Shown: in pieces, positions 15,364 through 23,712 of the stretch
How positions within the stretch are numbered: position 1 is the first letter of the stretch
Layout of the letters: the number at the start of each line of letters is the position of its first letter
Origin: an uncultured Candidatus Saccharibacteria bacterium
GTDB taxonomy: Bacteria; Patescibacteriota; Saccharimonadia; Saccharimonadales; Saccharimonadaceae
Direction: 5' to 3'
Assembly: GCA_946404545.1 (NCBI GenBank)
Contig: CAMJDZ010000001.1
Location: forward strand, 124,001-188,000
DNA: 64,000 nucleotides
Notes under the pieces: model-generated
What the model was told of the DNA's origin: nothing
The model's database searches: none
Seen by the model: only the letters and a program-made list of their open reading frames with translations
Program-made: the position numbers and the translations under genes

Positions 15364-15877
15364 CCGTCTTCTCCGCAGTTAAGCTATCACGCATATCGAG
15401 AATTGTCTTGCGATGTTCAGCAGTCATTTCATTCAAACGCTTCACATGATTTGCGACAGTTTCGCGGCGCGAGCGCACCGTTTCGAGCTGATCGTAAAAA
15501 TGTTGCGGCTCATCTTTGCAATTGATCGCAATGAGCTCTTCGAGCGCCTGAGAATAAGCGATGTAGTCACTATTAAAAGCAGCTCGCTCAGCAGCAAAAT
15601 CTTTTTGCTGGCTCGAGACATTCGCGTTCGGAACGTTGTTTTTGACGAGGCGCAAATTCAAGTTCATCATGAGACTGCTGGAAACAGTTTCGAATTGCTT
15701 GCCGAGATAATCACGGCTGCGAGCGTCATTTTTCTGAACCTGCTTGAGACGAAGCTTAATACTGGCGCAGTTCGTTGAAATATTGCCAATCTGCTCCTCG
15801 GTTAGTTCGGCTGCAAAAAGATTCATTGGCATCAAAGCAATCAGTAGCGACAAAATTACGGCCGAAGCTTTCTTCAT
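15356..15877 (-). CDS. Secreted helical protein, unknown
   Basis: 173 residues. A clean signal peptide (MKKASAVILSLLIALMPMNLFAA, residues 1-23) precedes a charged, probably coiled-coil body with two cysteines (about 37 and 119). No family recognised. It forms a two-gene unit with the downstream single-TM protein; both may act at the cell envelope. Confidence 0.65.
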   Translation of the reverse strand: MKKASAVILSLLIALMPMNLFAAELTEEQIGNISTNCASIKLRLKQVQKNDARSRDYLGKQFETVSSSLMMNLNLRLVKNNVPNANVSSQQKDFAAERAAFNSDYIAYSQALEELIAINCKDEPQHFYDQLETVRSRRETVANHVKRLNEMTAEHRKTILDMRDSLTAEKTDE

Positions 15878-15895
15878 AGAATTATTATAGCAAAA

Positions 15896-17659
15896 CTATT
15901 CTTCATCTGGCATTAGTTGGAGATGGCAATCGGTAATCTGATAATCGTCGACAACCGATGGAGCGCTCATCATGAGATCTGCGCCAGAACCGTTCTTTGG
16001 GAAGGCGACGATATCGCGAATATTTTCAGTATCTTCAAGAGCCATGAACATGCGGTCGATGCCGTATGCACAACCAGCGTGTGGAGGCGCACCAAACTTG
16101 AAGGCGTTAAGCATACCGCCGAAGCGAGCTTCAACGTATTTCTCGTCGTAGCCGAGAATGCCAAAGACCTTGTACATGATTTCTGGGTTGTGGTTGCGGA
16201 CTGCGCCGGAGCAGATTTCGTAACCGTTCATAACCATATCATACTGGTCAGCAACGATGGCGAGTTTTTCTGCGTCAGTCTTTGCAGCTTCGAGAGCTTC
16301 GAGACCACCCTTTGGCATAGAGAATGGATTGTGACCGAAGTCGAGCTTCTCTGCACCGTCATCCCACTCGTAGAATGGGAAGTCGACAATCCAGCACAAT
16401 GCGACAACGTTCGGATCTTTGAGGCCAAAGTGGTCAGCAAAAGCGATGCGGAGCTGACCGAGAACCTTGTTGACCTTTGCACGAGTATCAGCGCCGAAGA
16501 AGACAGCATCGCCGGCTTCTGCGCCAGTTTTCTTGGTGATAGCTTCGAGCTCTGCTTCGCTCAAGAACTTAGCGATTGGAGACTTGATGCCTTCTGGGGT
16601 GTAAGTGAGATATGCGAGACCGCCAGCACCAAGCTTGCGAGCCTGTTCAGTGAAGTTATCAATCTGAGAGCGGCTGAGTTCTGCGCCATTTTTAACGCAA
16701 ATTGCCTTGACGCATTCTGCCTTTGCAAAGACTGCGAACTGAGTATCTTTCAAATCTTCGGTAAGGTCGATGAGTTCCATGCCATAGCGAAGGTCTGGCT
16801 TATCAACGCCGTATTTCTCCATAGATTCCTGGTATGGAATGCGTGGGATGTCTTCGCTAAGAAGCTTTTTGCCTGCAAACTCAGTTGCGAGCTTCTTGAT
16901 GAGTGGTTCCATTTCTTTGCGAACGGTTTCACCATCTTCAACGAAGGACATTTCGCAGTCGAGCTGGTAGAACTCACCATAGAGACGGTCTGCACGTGGG
17001 TCCTCATCGCGGAAACATGGTGCGATTTGGAAGTAACGTGGAACGCCACCAACCATGAGGAGCTGTTTGAACTGCTGCGGTGCCTGTGGCAATGCATAGA
17101 ACTGACCTGGGCGAAGGCGGGATGGAATAATGAAGTCGCGTGCGCCTTCTGGGCTGGAGTTTGCGAGAATTGGAGTAGTAACCTCGATGAATTCATGCTC
17201 GTACATGTAGTTGCGCATGATGCGGTAATATTCGCTGCGGCGTGCAAGGCGAGCCTGCATGCTTGGGCGGCGAAGATCGAGATAACGATACTTAAGGCGG
17301 AGTTCCTCACCAGCCAAAGTGCCCTCATCATGGGTGGAGACTGGGAGAGCTTCGGAGCGGTTGAGAAGTTCCATAGACTCGACAACGACCTCAATGTTGC
17401 CGGTTGGAATATTTGGGTTCTCAAGACCCTCGCCACGCTGGCGAACGGTACCTTCTGCGCGAATGACATATTCATCGCGGAGGTGCTCTGCGAGCTCGAA
17501 AGCGTCCTTAGTCTGTGGATCGATAACGAGCTGAATTACGCCGGTATGATCGCGCAAATCGATAAAAATGAGACCACCATGGTCGCGACGGGAATTAACC
17601 CAGCCGGCCAATTGAACTTTTCCAGATTTGACAGTTAGATCTTTTGCGAGGGCTCTCAT
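15896..17659 (-). CDS. aspS: Aspartyl-tRNA synthetase
   Basis: Charges tRNA-Asp. 587 residues, bacterial-type class II enzyme: N-terminal OB-fold anticodon-binding domain (GWVNSRRDHGGLIFIDLRD), catalytic domain with motif 2 FRDEDPRADR, the bacterial GAD insertion, and motif 3 near AYGIDRMFM. Since GatCAB is also encoded here, the enzyme may be non-discriminating and also make Asp-tRNA-Asn for transamidation; that needs to know whether asnS is present elsewhere. GGAG lies seven bases before the ATG. The opposite strand carries a long open frame (15917-17638) that I regard as a compositional shadow. Confidence 0.96.
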   Translation of the reverse strand: MRALAKDLTVKSGKVQLAGWVNSRRDHGGLIFIDLRDHTGVIQLVIDPQTKDAFELAEHLRDEYVIRAEGTVRQRGEGLENPNIPTGNIEVVVESMELLNRSEALPVSTHDEGTLAGEELRLKYRYLDLRRPSMQARLARRSEYYRIMRNYMYEHEFIEVTTPILANSSPEGARDFIIPSRLRPGQFYALPQAPQQFKQLLMVGGVPRYFQIAPCFRDEDPRADRLYGEFYQLDCEMSFVEDGETVRKEMEPLIKKLATEFAGKKLLSEDIPRIPYQESMEKYGVDKPDLRYGMELIDLTEDLKDTQFAVFAKAECVKAICVKNGAELSRSQIDNFTEQARKLGAGGLAYLTYTPEGIKSPIAKFLSEAELEAITKKTGAEAGDAVFFGADTRAKVNKVLGQLRIAFADHFGLKDPNVVALCWIVDFPFYEWDDGAEKLDFGHNPFSMPKGGLEALEAAKTDAEKLAIVADQYDMVMNGYEICSGAVRNHNPEIMYKVFGILGYDEKYVEARFGGMLNAFKFGAPPHAGCAYGIDRMFMALEDTENIRDIVAFPKNGSGADLMMSAPSVVDDYQITDCHLQLMPDEE

Positions 17660-17717
17660 TTTTACTCCAATAAAAAATAATGTTATTTACAAATTATTAT
17701 TATATCATATTTCTCTC

Positions 17718-18137
17718 TTAACGGAAGCGCTTAGACTCGCGGTCGAGGTCGCGATTTTTGATAGTCTGGCGTTTGTCGTATTTTTTCTTACCTTCACCAA
17801 CGGCAATGATGAGCTTGATGTGACGTTTAAGCGGTAATAATTCGACTGGAACGATGGTACTGCCCTGCTGTTTTGCGCGGTCGAGGCTAGCAATTTGTTT
17901 CTTGGTTGCAAGGAGCTTAATATCTTGTTCCGTCTCCGTGCCAAGAGTTAGGCCGAGAAGCCACAGCTCGCCACGACGAAGCGTGACATAAGTGCCCTTG
18001 AGCTGAGCGTGACGGTCACGAATTAGGCGAACTTGCGGGCCCGTCAAAACCATACCGACTTCGAGCTTGTCGGATAGATTATAGTCGTAACGCGCGCGGC
18101 GGTTGACGACGGTCTGGTTTTTGACTGGTTTTTTCAT
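17718..18137 (-). CDS. smpB: SsrA-binding protein
   Basis: Partner of tmRNA in trans-translation. 139 residues with the family pattern NRRARYDYNL, GMVLTGPQVRLIRDR and a basic C-terminal tail (KKYDKRQTIKNRDLDRESKR) that enters the mRNA channel. Length is slightly below the usual 150-160. The ssrA gene is not recognisable in this window. Confidence 0.95.
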   Translation of the reverse strand: MKKPVKNQTVVNRRARYDYNLSDKLEVGMVLTGPQVRLIRDRHAQLKGTYVTLRRGELWLLGLTLGTETEQDIKLLATKKQIASLDRAKQQGSTIVPVELLPLKRHIKLIIAVGEGKKKYDKRQTIKNRDLDRESKRFR

Positions 18138-18171
18138 ACCTCCTATTATAGCAGAGGCCGCACTCTGCTTA

Positions 18172-18180
18172 TGCTATACT
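18172..18180 (+). promoter_or_regulatory. Extended -10, leaderless type, for the PRC-barrel gene
   Basis: TGCTATACT ends six bases before the ATG at 18187. Confidence 0.65.
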
Positions 18181-18186
18181 AAGGTT

Positions 18187-18807
18187 ATGTTATTGATTGG
18201 TTCGAGAATGATTGGCGCACGCGTGCTTAGCCTGCATGTCGGCGGCGCTGTTGCACAGGTCAAAAAACCAATCATTGATCCAGAAGATTTGAAAGTGATT
18301 GGTTACCAATTGGAGGGGCCAGTTATTAAAAACGACCCTGAAGTGGGCGACATTCTCGACGTCAACGACGTGCGTGAAGTGAGCCTAGACGGACTAATCG
18401 TAGATTCGACCGACCGTTTCACGACACGCGAAGACGTGATTCGCTTCGACAAAGTAATGGGCCTAAACTTCAATTTGGTCGGACTAAAAGTCGTGACGCA
18501 AGACGGCAAGAAGCTCGGCAAAATTAAGGATTATACTCTCGATTCGACGACCTTTATAATTTACCAGCTCATCGTCGAGCGTCCGTTTATGACTTCCCTA
18601 ATCGACTCCGAACTTACGATTAACCGCTCTCAAATAATCGAGATTGACGATTATAAAGTCACCATCAAGCACGACAAAGCCGAGGTGAAGGTCAAAAAAA
18701 ATAAGTCCGATGAACCAGAAGAATTCGTGCCAAACTTCACGAATCCGTTCCGTAAACCAGCCTACAATGAAGACCCGGCCGATAGCTCGTCTAAAATATC
18801 TGAGTAA
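18187..18807 (+). CDS. PRC-barrel domain protein
   Basis: 206 residues. Two PRC-barrel-like segments are visible: residues about 1-75 (IGARVLSLHVGG..LEVGDILDVNDVREV) and about 100-170 (LVGLKVVTQDGKKLGKIKDYTLD). A charged C-terminal tail follows. PRC-barrels occur in RimM, photosynthetic reaction centre H subunit and sporulation proteins; the function here is unknown. The start at 18187 is set by the -10 box; the frame is open upstream. The last 46 bases overlap the convergent recX. Confidence 0.75.
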   Translation: MLLIGSRMIGARVLSLHVGGAVAQVKKPIIDPEDLKVIGYQLEGPVIKNDPEVGDILDVNDVREVSLDGLIVDSTDRFTTREDVIRFDKVMGLNFNLVGLKVVTQDGKKLGKIKDYTLDSTTFIIYQLIVERPFMTSLIDSELTINRSQIIEIDDYKVTIKHDKAEVKVKKNKSDEPEEFVPNFTNPFRKPAYNEDPADSSSKISE

Positions 18808-19490
18808 TTAAAGCCCTGACGCAAAAGATACTGAATCAACTTCTGCTCGTCGGGGTATTTTTTTGCTTTACGAGCGATTATTTTGCGGAGCTCTTCAGTG
18901 TCGTCGCGTTCCGAATCAGCAAAAACTTCCTCGATAATTGATTGCGAGACGCCTTTCTGCGATAACTCAAGGCGAAGTTTCTTGAGACTACTACCCTTAT
19001 TGACGTTACGATTCTCAACCCAAAGCTCAGCGAAGCGGCGGTCATCAATATAGCCACGCTCTTCGAGACGTTTAAAGACCGGCTCGACCAACGATTGGTC
19101 GTAACCCTGTTTTAGAACAGTTTTATACTCACCGGTCTTCCGATTTTTGACGCGCACCTTACGATCAAGCGTTTTGCGCTTGAGATAATCGCGGATTTCT
19201 TTGCTCGAATGCGGCCGCATAAGCGTAAACTCGAGCGCACGGTTGTAAAACTTACTAAACTCGGAGGCGCGCTTGAGTTCTTCTAGCTCTTTTTCATCTA
19301 AAACACGGCCGATTTTAACATGCAAATCGACCACTTGCGCGATGTCGAGCGAACAGAAAAACTTGTCGTCAATGTAGATATTGACGCGGTTTTTATCGCG
19401 TACAGCTTCGCGAATATCAGAGACGCGATGCTCTGCTGGCTTTTTACCGCCAGCAGAATCATCGTCAAAAATCGTATGCGTTTCGAGCAT
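18762..19490 (-). CDS. recX: Regulatory protein RecX
   Basis: Binds and inhibits RecA filaments. 242 residues with the tandem three-helix RecX repeats, recognisable at YNRALEFTLMRPHSSKEIRDYL and in FKRLEERGYIDDRRFAELWVENR. The ATG overlaps the recA stop (TAATG), the classical recA-recX arrangement with coupled translation. It has an N-terminal extension of about 30 residues. Confidence 0.93.
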   Translation of the reverse strand: MLETHTIFDDDSAGGKKPAEHRVSDIREAVRDKNRVNIYIDDKFFCSLDIAQVVDLHVKIGRVLDEKELEELKRASEFSKFYNRALEFTLMRPHSSKEIRDYLKRKTLDRKVRVKNRKTGEYKTVLKQGYDQSLVEPVFKRLEERGYIDDRRFAELWVENRNVNKGSSLKKLRLELSQKGVSQSIIEEVFADSERDDTEELRKIIARKAKKYPDEQKLIQYLLRQGFNYSDILDELSAGSSL

Positions 19491-20518
19491 TAGTCTTCGT
19501 CGTTTTTAGCAGCCTCACGAACTTTCTTTTCAATTTCATCCATGAGCTCTGGCTTCTCTTTGAAGAGTTTCTTGACGGCTTCACGGCCTTGACCGAGCGT
19601 TTCGCCGTTGTATTTGATGAAGGCGCCAGACTTTTCGAGAATGCCATGGCTGACCGCGAGATCGAGCACATCGCCAGTCTTGCTCACGCCTTCGTTATAC
19701 ATGATGTCGAATTCGGCAGTACGGAATGGTGCCGCAATCTTATTCTTCACGACTTTAATCTTTGTACGGTTACCAGCAACATCGTCGCCGTCTTTAATCT
19801 GGCCAATGCGACGAATGTCGATACGAACCGAAGCGTAGAATTTGAGCGCGTTGCCGCCAGTAGTTGTTTCCGGGTTGCCAAACATCACGCCAATCTTCAT
19901 GCGAATCTGGTTAATGAAGATGACCGTTGCCTTAGTCTTGCTGATAATACCAGTCAATTTACGCATTGCCTGAGACATGAGGCGAGCCTGGAGACCCATC
20001 TGAGCGTCACCCATATCGCCATCGATTTCAGCTTGCGGGACGAGTGCTGCAACAGAGTCGACTACGATGAGGTCGACTGCGCCAGAACGAACGAGCGTCT
20101 CACAGATTTCAAGCGCCTGCTCACCGTTGTCTGGCTGAGAAATCAAAAGATTGCTTGTATCGACACCAATTTTGCGTGCGTAAGCTGGGTCGAGCGCATG
20201 CTCAGCATCAATAAATGCCGCTTGGCCGCCCTGCTTCTGGATTTCCGCGATGGCATGAAGAGCCAAGGTGGTCTTACCAGATGATTCTGGGCCATAAATC
20301 TCAATAATGCGGCCCTTTGGATAACCGCCGCCGAGCGCTAAATCAAGCGCGAGCGATCCGGACGAGAACAGCTCGACGTCAATCTTGGACTGTTCGCCCA
20401 ATTTCATAATTGAACCATCGCCAAATTGCTTCGTAATCTGAGAAAGCGCAAGGCTTAGCGCCTGCTTTTTGCCATCATCCTTACTGTCGCCCACCACATC
20501 CTGACTCTTTTTAGCCAT
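19490..20518 (-). CDS. recA: Recombinase RecA
   Basis: DNA strand-exchange ATPase and SOS co-protease. 342 residues. Walker [10 protein letters not shown] at 76-83, Walker B region [12 protein letters not shown], the L1/L2 DNA-binding loops ([14 protein letters not shown] and [22 protein letters not shown]) and an acidic C-terminal tail. AGGAGG lies seven bases before the ATG. I see no LexA-type operator in the 50 bases upstream. With RuvABC in the same window and ComEC, it supplies the recombination arm of natural transformation. Confidence 0.98.
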   Translation of the reverse strand: MAKKSQDVVGDSKDDGKKQALSLALSQITKQFGDGSIMKLGEQSKIDVELFSSGSLALDLALGGGYPKGRIIEIYGPESSGKTTLALHAIAEIQKQGGQAAFIDAEHALDPAYARKIGVDTSNLLISQPDNGEQALEICETLVRSGAVDLIVVDSVAALVPQAEIDGDMGDAQMGLQARLMSQAMRKLTGIISKTKATVIFINQIRMKIGVMFGNPETTTGGNALKFYASVRIDIRRIGQIKDGDDVAGNRTKIKVVKNKIAAPFRTAEFDIMYNEGVSKTGDVLDLAVSHGILEKSGAFIKYNGETLGQGREAVKKLFKEKPELMDEIEKKVREAAKNDED

Positions 20519-20570
20519 TAGAAAACCTCCTAGTTTATACTTATATTTTAACCTATATCTATCTTAAAAT

Positions 20571-20930
20571 CTACTTATTATGGCGATCCTGATACGCCGG
20601 CAAATTCTCGAAGAAATAATGAATCGCGTCTTCTACGTTTTCGCGTAGTTCCGGAGTTAATTCACCTTTGCAACCAACCATCGGATTACGACGATTAATG
20701 AACGAAACGTACTTTATTTCGCCGGTGTTCAAATCAAAACCAATTCCAAAAACATCCTCAAGACGGCAGCGACGCAAGAGTAGCACATCACGCAAATCTT
20801 CGAGATAAGAATCGCCGAGCGAAATGGCGTACTTTCTCGCGTCTAGTACCGCCCAAACATAGCCGTCGCAGTCCTCACAAAGTTGCTTTAATTCATTTTT
20901 AGTAAAACGCACCCTTTTGTATATTTGCAT
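20571..20930 (-). CDS. Conserved hypothetical (DUF5674-like)
   Basis: 119 residues from the chosen start, which has AAGGAG nine bases upstream; the frame is open 16 codons further but without a ribosome site. Contains VWAVLDARKYAISLG, LEDVFGIGFDLNTGEI and YVSFINRRNP, which resemble the DUF5674 family of uncharacterised small proteins found mostly in Patescibacteria. Function unknown. Upstream of recA in the opposite sense of reading order, i.e. it is transcribed after no obvious partner. Confidence 0.65.
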   Translation of the reverse strand: MQIYKRVRFTKNELKQLCEDCDGYVWAVLDARKYAISLGDSYLEDLRDVLLLRRCRLEDVFGIGFDLNTGEIKYVSFINRRNPMVGCKGELTPELRENVEDAIHYFFENLPAYQDRHNK

Positions 20931-21044
20931 CTTAAAATGCTCCTTATTATTATTTTTATGCGTAAAAAGTAACATCAAATTATTATCACAAAAAGCATAA
21001 TTACGTTGTTTTTGGCACTTTTTTGAAAATGTGTCATAATATTG

Positions 21045-21053
21045 TGGTAAAAT
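21045..21053 (+). promoter_or_regulatory. Extended -10 upstream of yebC
   Basis: TGGTAAAAT, about 41 bases before the yebC ATG, so a normal leader rather than leaderless. Confidence 0.55.
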
Positions 21054-21094
21054 ATAGAGAAATTAATAGATAGTAAAAGTTAAGGAAATTTTTT

Positions 21095-21796
21095 ATGAGC
21101 GGACACAGCAAATGGGCAACCACCAAACGCCAGAAGGCCGTCGTCGACGCCAAGCGCGGTGCGTTGTTCACGAAAATCGGTAACCAAATCGCCATTGCGG
21201 CACGTAGTGGTACCGATCCTGCTATGAACCCGTCGCTCGCGATGGTGCTTGAGAAGGCTCGCCTTGCGAACATGCCAAAGGCAAACATTGAGCGCGCCAT
21301 TGCTCGCGTCGAGGATAAGAATGCCGCTGCTCTTATCGAAGAGACCTATGAGGCTTATGGCCCAGGCGGTGTCGGTATCATCATTGAGGTTGCAACCGAC
21401 AACAAAAACCGCACGATGCCAGAGGTACGCCACACGCTCGAAAAGAACGGTGGCCGCATGGCTGATCCAGGTTCGGTTATGTTCCAGTTCACGCGCAAGG
21501 GCGTAATCTTTACGAAGTCCAAGGGCGATGAAATCATGATGGCAGCACTCGACGCAGGCGCAGAAGACATCAATGACGAAGAAGATGGCACAACAATTTA
21601 TACTGCCGCTTCCGATTTGATGAAAGTTCGCAGCGCATTAATTGATGCTGGCTACGAGATTGACTCCGCCGAGCTTCAGTATGTGCCAAACAACACCGTG
21701 CCAGTTGAAGGCGAGACGGGCGAAAAGGTCGAGAAGATTCTCGATGCGATTGACGATCTCGACGATGTCGTCGCGGTTCATACAAACGCAGAATAA
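21095..21796 (+). CDS. yebC: YebC/PmpR family protein
   Basis: 233 residues, full-length family member: N-terminal MSGHSKWATTKRQKAVVDAKRG signature (usually KWxxIxHxKxxxDxxRG), then EAYGPGGVGIIIEVATDN. YebC proteins were described as transcription regulators and more recently linked to translation of proline-rich or stalled sequences; which role applies here is not visible. In many genomes yebC lies beside ruvC; here it stands alone before a terminator. Confidence 0.93.
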   Translation: MSGHSKWATTKRQKAVVDAKRGALFTKIGNQIAIAARSGTDPAMNPSLAMVLEKARLANMPKANIERAIARVEDKNAAALIEETYEAYGPGGVGIIIEVATDNKNRTMPEVRHTLEKNGGRMADPGSVMFQFTRKGVIFTKSKGDEIMMAALDAGAEDINDEEDGTTIYTAASDLMKVRSALIDAGYEIDSAELQYVPNNTVPVEGETGEKVEKILDAIDDLDDVVAVHTNAE

Positions 21797-21800
21797 TCTT

Positions 21801-21830
21801 AAATACCCCTCAAAAAGAGGGGTATTTTTT
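21801..21830 (+). terminator. Terminator of yebC
   Basis: Stem AAATACCCCTC / GAGGGGTATTT, loop AAAAA, then TTTTT. Confidence 0.9.
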
Positions 21831-21840
21831 ATGCGCCGGG

Positions 21841-21849
21841 TGATATAAT
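21841..21849 (+). promoter_or_regulatory. Extended -10, leaderless type, for HTH-murA
   Basis: TGATATAAT, exactly six bases before the ATG at 21856. Confidence 0.7.
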
Positions 21850-21855
21850 AAGAAC

Positions 21856-23397
21856 ATGAAGAAACAAGCAGACTACATGGTCGAAATCGGCAATGTAATT
21901 GCAATGGCACGCGTGCGCAAAGATATGACGCAGGCAGAATTGGCTGCCAAAATTGGCACCAGCCAATCCGCAATTAACCGTATCGAGCATGGTAAACAAA
22001 ACGCTTCTCTCGAGATGATCTCGAAGATTAGCCGCGCACTCGACTACCAAATTGTATCCATCAACGAAGCTGCAACGCAGGGCTACCGCATCAACGGCGG
22101 CAAAACTCTGCACGGCAGCATTACGATTAATACTTCCAAAAACGCTGCAGTCGGCCTGCTCTGCGCCGCGCTGCTCAACAAGAAGAAGACTACCTTAGTC
22201 CACCTAGCGCATATTGAAGAGGTCTATCGTATTATCGAAGTGCTCGAATCGATTGGTGTGAAGACCAACTGGATTAACCATGATCGCGACCTCGAAATCA
22301 TTCCGCCACGCAAATTGAATCTTGAAAAAATGGACATTGAAGCCGCTCGCCGCACGCGCACCGTCATTATGATGATGGGCCCGCTACTTCATCACTTCAA
22401 GAGCTTCCGCCTACCATACGCCGGCGGCTGCTCGCTTGGAAGCCGCACTGTTGAGCCACACCTTCATGCTCTAAAGAGCTTCGGCCTCGAAGTTGACGCC
22501 GTCAGCAATTCTGGTTTTTACGAAGCAAAGGTCGTCAAGCGTCCAAGCGTTGATCGTAAAATCGTACTCACCGAACGCGGCGACACCGTTACCGAAAATG
22601 CAATTATGGCCGCAGCGCTCTGCCCTGGCAAAACCGTCATCGTCGGCGCAAGCCCGAACTACATGGTCCAAGATGTTTGTTTCTATCTTCAACGCCTAGG
22701 TGTCGAAATCGAAGGCGTCGGCACGACCAACCTCGTCGTGCATGGCGTTAGCAGAATCGCTAAAGAAATTTCCTATGAGCCGAGCGAAGACCCAATCGAG
22801 GCGATGAGCTTCATTGCGGCCGGTATCGTCACGAAATCTGAAATCGAAATCAAGCGCGTGCCAATCGAATTCCTCGAGATTGAGCTTGAAGTGCTGCGTG
22901 GCATGGGCCAAAAGATGGAGATTTCCGACGAATATCTCGCCAATAACAGCCGTACACGCCTCGTCGATATTAAGCTTAAGAAATCTACTTTAAAGGCGCC
23001 GGTCGATAAGATTCACCCGATGCCATTCCCTGGTCTGAACATCGATTCATTGCCGTTCTTCTCAGTCATTGCTGCAACCGCTAACGGTCGCTCTTTGATC
23101 CATGACTGGGTCTTTGAGAACCGTGCGATTTACACGACTGAGCTTTCGAATTTGAACGCCAAAATCGAGTTGCTTGACGCTCACCGCGTCTTCGTAACCG
23201 GACCAACAAATTGGCGTCCAGCCGAGATGATGGCGCCGCCAGCGCTCCGCCCGGCCGTCGTCGTGATGCTCGCGATGCTCGCCGCTCCTGGCCGTTCAAT
23301 TCTGCGCAATACTTACTCGATTGCACGCGGCTACGAAAACTTTGCCCATCGCCTCGTGTCGCTCGGTGCGGATATTGAGCAATTATCAGATATATAA
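21856..23397 (+). CDS. murA: HTH-MurA fusion: UDP-GlcNAc 1-carboxyvinyltransferase with N-terminal Xre domain
   Basis: 513 residues. Residues 8-68 form an Xre/Cro helix-turn-helix (MTQAELAAKIGTSQSAINRIEHGKQ). From about 77 a complete EPSP-synthase-fold MurA follows. The catalytic Lys is K95 (SKNAAV) and the PEP-binding, fosfomycin-target Cys is C192 (AGGCSLGSR), with an RPVDLH-like TVEPHLH after it. MurA transfers enolpyruvate from PEP to UDP-GlcNAc, the committed step of peptidoglycan synthesis. The domains share one frame without a break and the -10 box sets the start before the HTH, so the fusion is real. It could autoregulate its own transcription or that of wall genes; this is inference. 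Confidence 0.93.
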   Translation: MKKQADYMVEIGNVIAMARVRKDMTQAELAAKIGTSQSAINRIEHGKQNASLEMISKISRALDYQIVSINEAATQGYRINGGKTLHGSITINTSKNAAVGLLCAALLNKKKTTLVHLAHIEEVYRIIEVLESIGVKTNWINHDRDLEIIPPRKLNLEKMDIEAARRTRTVIMMMGPLLHHFKSFRLPYAGGCSLGSRTVEPHLHALKSFGLEVDAVSNSGFYEAKVVKRPSVDRKIVLTERGDTVTENAIMAAALCPGKTVIVGASPNYMVQDVCFYLQRLGVEIEGVGTTNLVVHGVSRIAKEISYEPSEDPIEAMSFIAAGIVTKSEIEIKRVPIEFLEIELEVLRGMGQKMEISDEYLANNSRTRLVDIKLKKSTLKAPVDKIHPMPFPGLNIDSLPFFSVIAATANGRSLIHDWVFENRAIYTTELSNLNAKIELLDAHRVFVTGPTNWRPAEMMAPPALRPAVVVMLAMLAAPGRSILRNTYSIARGYENFAHRLVSLGADIEQLSDI

Positions 23398-23409
23398 ACA
23401 GATTAAATG

Positions 23410-23418
23410 TGGTAAAAT
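23410..23418 (+). promoter_or_regulatory. Extended -10, leaderless type, for the gatC operon
   Basis: TGGTAAAAT ends six bases before the gatC ATG. Confidence 0.65.
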
Positions 23419-23424
23419 TTAAGT

Positions 23425-23712
23425 ATGTCAATTACAAGAGAAGATGTCCTTCATTTGGCCGAACTATCCAGCATTTCTTTAGATGAGTCGCAGATTGAGC
23501 CTTTGATTAAGGACCTTGATAATATCGTTAACTATTTTTCGCAGCTCGACGAGCTAAACACTGAGAATGTCGAGCCAACCTACCAGTGTTTTGATATGCA
23601 AAACGTCTGGCGCGAAGATAATATCGTTGATTTCGAAGCAAAGCGTGAAGATTTGCTCGCCCTTACGACCGAAAGTGAAGATAACCAGATAAAGGTGCCA
23701 AAAGTCCTATGA
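23425..23712 (+). CDS. gatC: Asp-tRNA(Asn)/Glu-tRNA(Gln) amidotransferase subunit C
   Basis: 95 residues, the small structural belt of GatCAB. Family features: ITREDVLHLAELSSISLDE at the N-terminus and LDNIVNYFSQLDELNTENVEP. First gene of the operon; its stop overlaps the gatA start by four bases. Confidence 0.93.
   Translation: MSITREDVLHLAELSSISLDESQIEPLIKDLDNIVNYFSQLDELNTENVEPTYQCFDMQNVWREDNIVDFEAKREDLLALTTESEDNQIKVPKVL

Noticed and set aside
15917-17638. 573-codon open frame opposite aspS
   Set aside because: Pure antisense shadow of aspS with skewed composition (Trp/Cys/Phe-rich) and no ribosome site.
20519-20570. LexA/SOS operator upstream of recA
   Set aside because: No inverted repeat resembling known Gram-positive or Gram-negative SOS boxes is visible.
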